Positions 5,344 through 6,258 of a stretch of 6,258 bases of DNA are shown here, one piece after another (the first letter of the stretch is position 1; every line of letters starts with the position of its first letter). Below the pieces are notes generated by a model. The model did no database searches, was not told where the DNA came from, and saw only the letters and a list, made by a program, of their open reading frames with translations. A program made the translations under genes and the position numbers. The stretch is from Chloroflexota bacterium (lineage in GTDB: Bacteria; Chloroflexota; Dehalococcoidia; Plut-88900): contig JACZVB010000091.1 in the NCBI GenBank assembly GCA_022572865.1, positions 1-6,258 on the forward strand. The letters are read 5' to 3'.

Positions 5344-5422
5344 CCCCGCTATGGTTCGACTAGCTCACCACGAGCGGATTGGAATCCCCGCTCATCCTGA
5401 GCCTGTCGAAGGACTAGCGGGG
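5344..5422. repeat. 79-base imperfect palindrome of intergenic repeat units
   Basis: The ends CCCCGCTA (5344-5351) and TAGCGGGG (5415-5422) are perfect inverted copies. Inside, GGTTCGACTAGCTCACCACG (from 5353) opposes CTCATCCTGAGCCTGTCGAA (5391-5410), and GAGCGG (5372-5377) pairs with CCGCTC (5388-5393), leaving a 10-base loop. The TCCTGAGC..GTCGAAGGA core is, from memory, a common dispersed intergenic repeat in several phyla, including Chloroflexota. Transcribed, it would fold into a long stem just past the methyltransferase stop and could end or protect that mRNA. Confidence 0.65.
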
Positions 5423-5465
5423 AACTTTGTACAGCATTTTGTTTTGTTAACAACGTGACTAAGTA

Positions 5466-6258
5466 CTAGTCAAGCACACCTTTAACGGCCTTCACCCTGA
5501 GGCGTCGGTAATCGGCCACCCACTGCCCATCCCGGTACAGACGTGGCCGGAGCGCCTTCTCCACCCGTTGGACTACCTCTCTCCTCTTGCCGTCCGGTAG
5601 GTCTTGGAAGAAGTCGAAGGCGAACATCTCCAGCCACCGGCCCAGCCCCCTGGCCCCGCCTTCGAGGGGCGTTGGCCGGGAGAAATGGTGGGCATAGGTA
5701 ACAGACAGGCCGTGCTGCTCCAGCAGGGTGGAATACTCCCCGATGGTGGGGAAGTACCAGGGGTCTCGCCCTGCGTTGCCGGAGGCTCCTACACCATTCA
5801 GGGCTTGCCGGAGCGCGCTCACGATGGACTCTACGTTGCCCTTGCCACCCAGCTCCGCCACCAGCCGGCCCCCCGGCTTGAGGCTGCGGGCGATACAGGC
5901 CAGGACGGATGAAGGTTCTTTGATCCAGTGCAGGGCGGCGTTGGAGAAGACAGCGTCGAAGGGCTCTGGAAAATGGAAGTCCCGGGCGTCGGCCACCTCG
6001 AAAGCGAGGCTGGGATAATTTTTACGGGCCTGCTCGATCATCGAAGGGGCGTTGTCGATTCCCACGAGGCTGGCCCCTGCCTCGGCGATCCTGGCCGTGA
6101 GCTGGCCTGTGCCGCAGCCCAGGTCCAGGACCCACTCCCCGGGCCTGGGCTCCAGGAGCTCGATCAGGTCCATGCCATGCCTCCAGACGAAGGAGTGTAC
6201 GCCCTCGTAGAGAGCGGCGTCCCAGCCGGCCTTCGGGTCTGGGGGTTGCTTATCGGGG
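5466..6258 (-). CDS. Class I SAM-dependent methyltransferase (5' end outside window)
   Basis: The Rossmann SAM-binding motif I is VLDLGCGTGQL, followed by LVGIDNAPSMIEQAR with the acidic ribose-binding residue, ADARDFHF for the adenine pocket, FDAVFSNAALHWI (motif IV region) and LKPGGRLVAEL. The layout resembles trans-aconitate methyltransferase-like and UbiE-like small-molecule enzymes of ~250-270 residues; the substrate is not deducible. The first in-window ATG (6173) is not the likely start: the frame stays open to the right edge and encodes WDAALYEGVHSFVWRHG just before it, matching the conserved N-terminal 'WD..LY...HSFVW..G' segment of this family. About 28 upstream codons are visible and the true start lies beyond 6258. 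The C-terminal region has FFQDLPDGKRREVVQRVE, typical of the substrate-side helices. Confidence 0.85.
   Translation of the reverse strand, partial: PDKQPPDPKAGWDAALYEGVHSFVWRHGMDLIELLEPRPGEWVLDLGCGTGQLTARIAEAGASLVGIDNAPSMIEQARKNYPSLAFEVADARDFHFPEPFDAVFSNAALHWIKEPSSVLACIARSLKPGGRLVAELGGKGNVESIVSALRQALNGVGASGNAGRDPWYFPTIGEYSTLLEQHGLSVTYAHHFSRPTPLEGGARGLGRWLEMFAFDFFQDLPDGKRREVVQRVEKALRPRLYRDGQWVADYRRLRVKAVKGVLD

Larger units (their letters stand above)
5212..5465. other. Intergenic gap between methyltransferase and MIP18 genes
   Basis: 254 bases without a credible gene. From left to right it holds the MIP18 ribosome binding site and promoter (5216-5270), a degenerate repeat (5312-5334), the palindromic repeat (5344-5422) and an AT-rich stretch (5425-5465) next to the methyltransferase stop. 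Confidence 0.6.

Noticed and set aside
5083..5400. Plus-strand open frame spanning the MIP18 5' end and the intergenic repeats
   Set aside because: It crosses a strong minus-strand promoter and translates palindromic repeat DNA; no ribosome binding site or family match.
5312..5422. Possible CRISPR-like repeat array
   Set aside because: The units are degenerate, arranged as inverted not regular direct repeats, lack uniform spacers, and no cas genes are present.

Overview
The window suggests a bacterial chromosome segment of fairly high GC, probably from an environmental genome assembly. From about position 443 onward the gene content, frequent ATA and AGG codons and the fused AccD-AccA protein resemble Chloroflexota of the Dehalococcoidia type. 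That placement is inference from memory and is only moderately secure. The first ~440 bases carry a different kind of content: the end of a tripartite tricarboxylate transporter and the start of an HpcH/HpaI aldolase. They join the rest at a sharp breakpoint that truncates two unrelated genes.

Layout. 1-189 (-): N-terminus of an HpcH/HpaI-family aldolase running off the left edge. 301-441 (-): last ~46 residues of a TctA permease. 443-1006 (+): C-terminal quarter of the DNA translocase FtsK, with the motor end and the DNA-reading winged helix but no N-terminus. 999-2849 (+): fused acetyl-CoA carboxylase carboxyltransferase (AccD zinc finger and beta half, then AccA alpha half), overlapping the end of ftsK by 8 bases. 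2995-3822 (+): a FabG-like short-chain dehydrogenase with its own strong ribosome binding site. 3803-4663 (-): Mrp/NBP35-type P-loop ATPase, overlapping the dehydrogenase tail to tail by 20 bases. 4903-5211 (-): a small MIP18/DUF59 protein behind a near-consensus sigma-70 promoter. 5466-6258 (-): SAM-dependent methyltransferase, 5' end outside the window.

Functional themes. The carboxyltransferase and the dehydrogenase could both serve fatty-acid or acyl-CoA metabolism. The MIP18 and Mrp proteins form a plausible iron-sulfur cluster assembly or transfer pair. In many bacteria these two are domains of one protein; here they are separate, and the ATPase lacks the usual C-terminal CxxC. The two larger gaps on the minus-strand side (4664-4902 and 5212-5465) hold copies of a CCTTCGAC..GCTCAGG type intergenic repeat, including a 79-base imperfect palindrome.

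I see no tRNA, rRNA, CRISPR array, transposase or defence system. The window is mostly housekeeping; the points most worth checking are the chimeric junction near 442, the CxxC-less Mrp with its split-off MIP18 partner, and the altered active-site motifs of the AccDA fusion.
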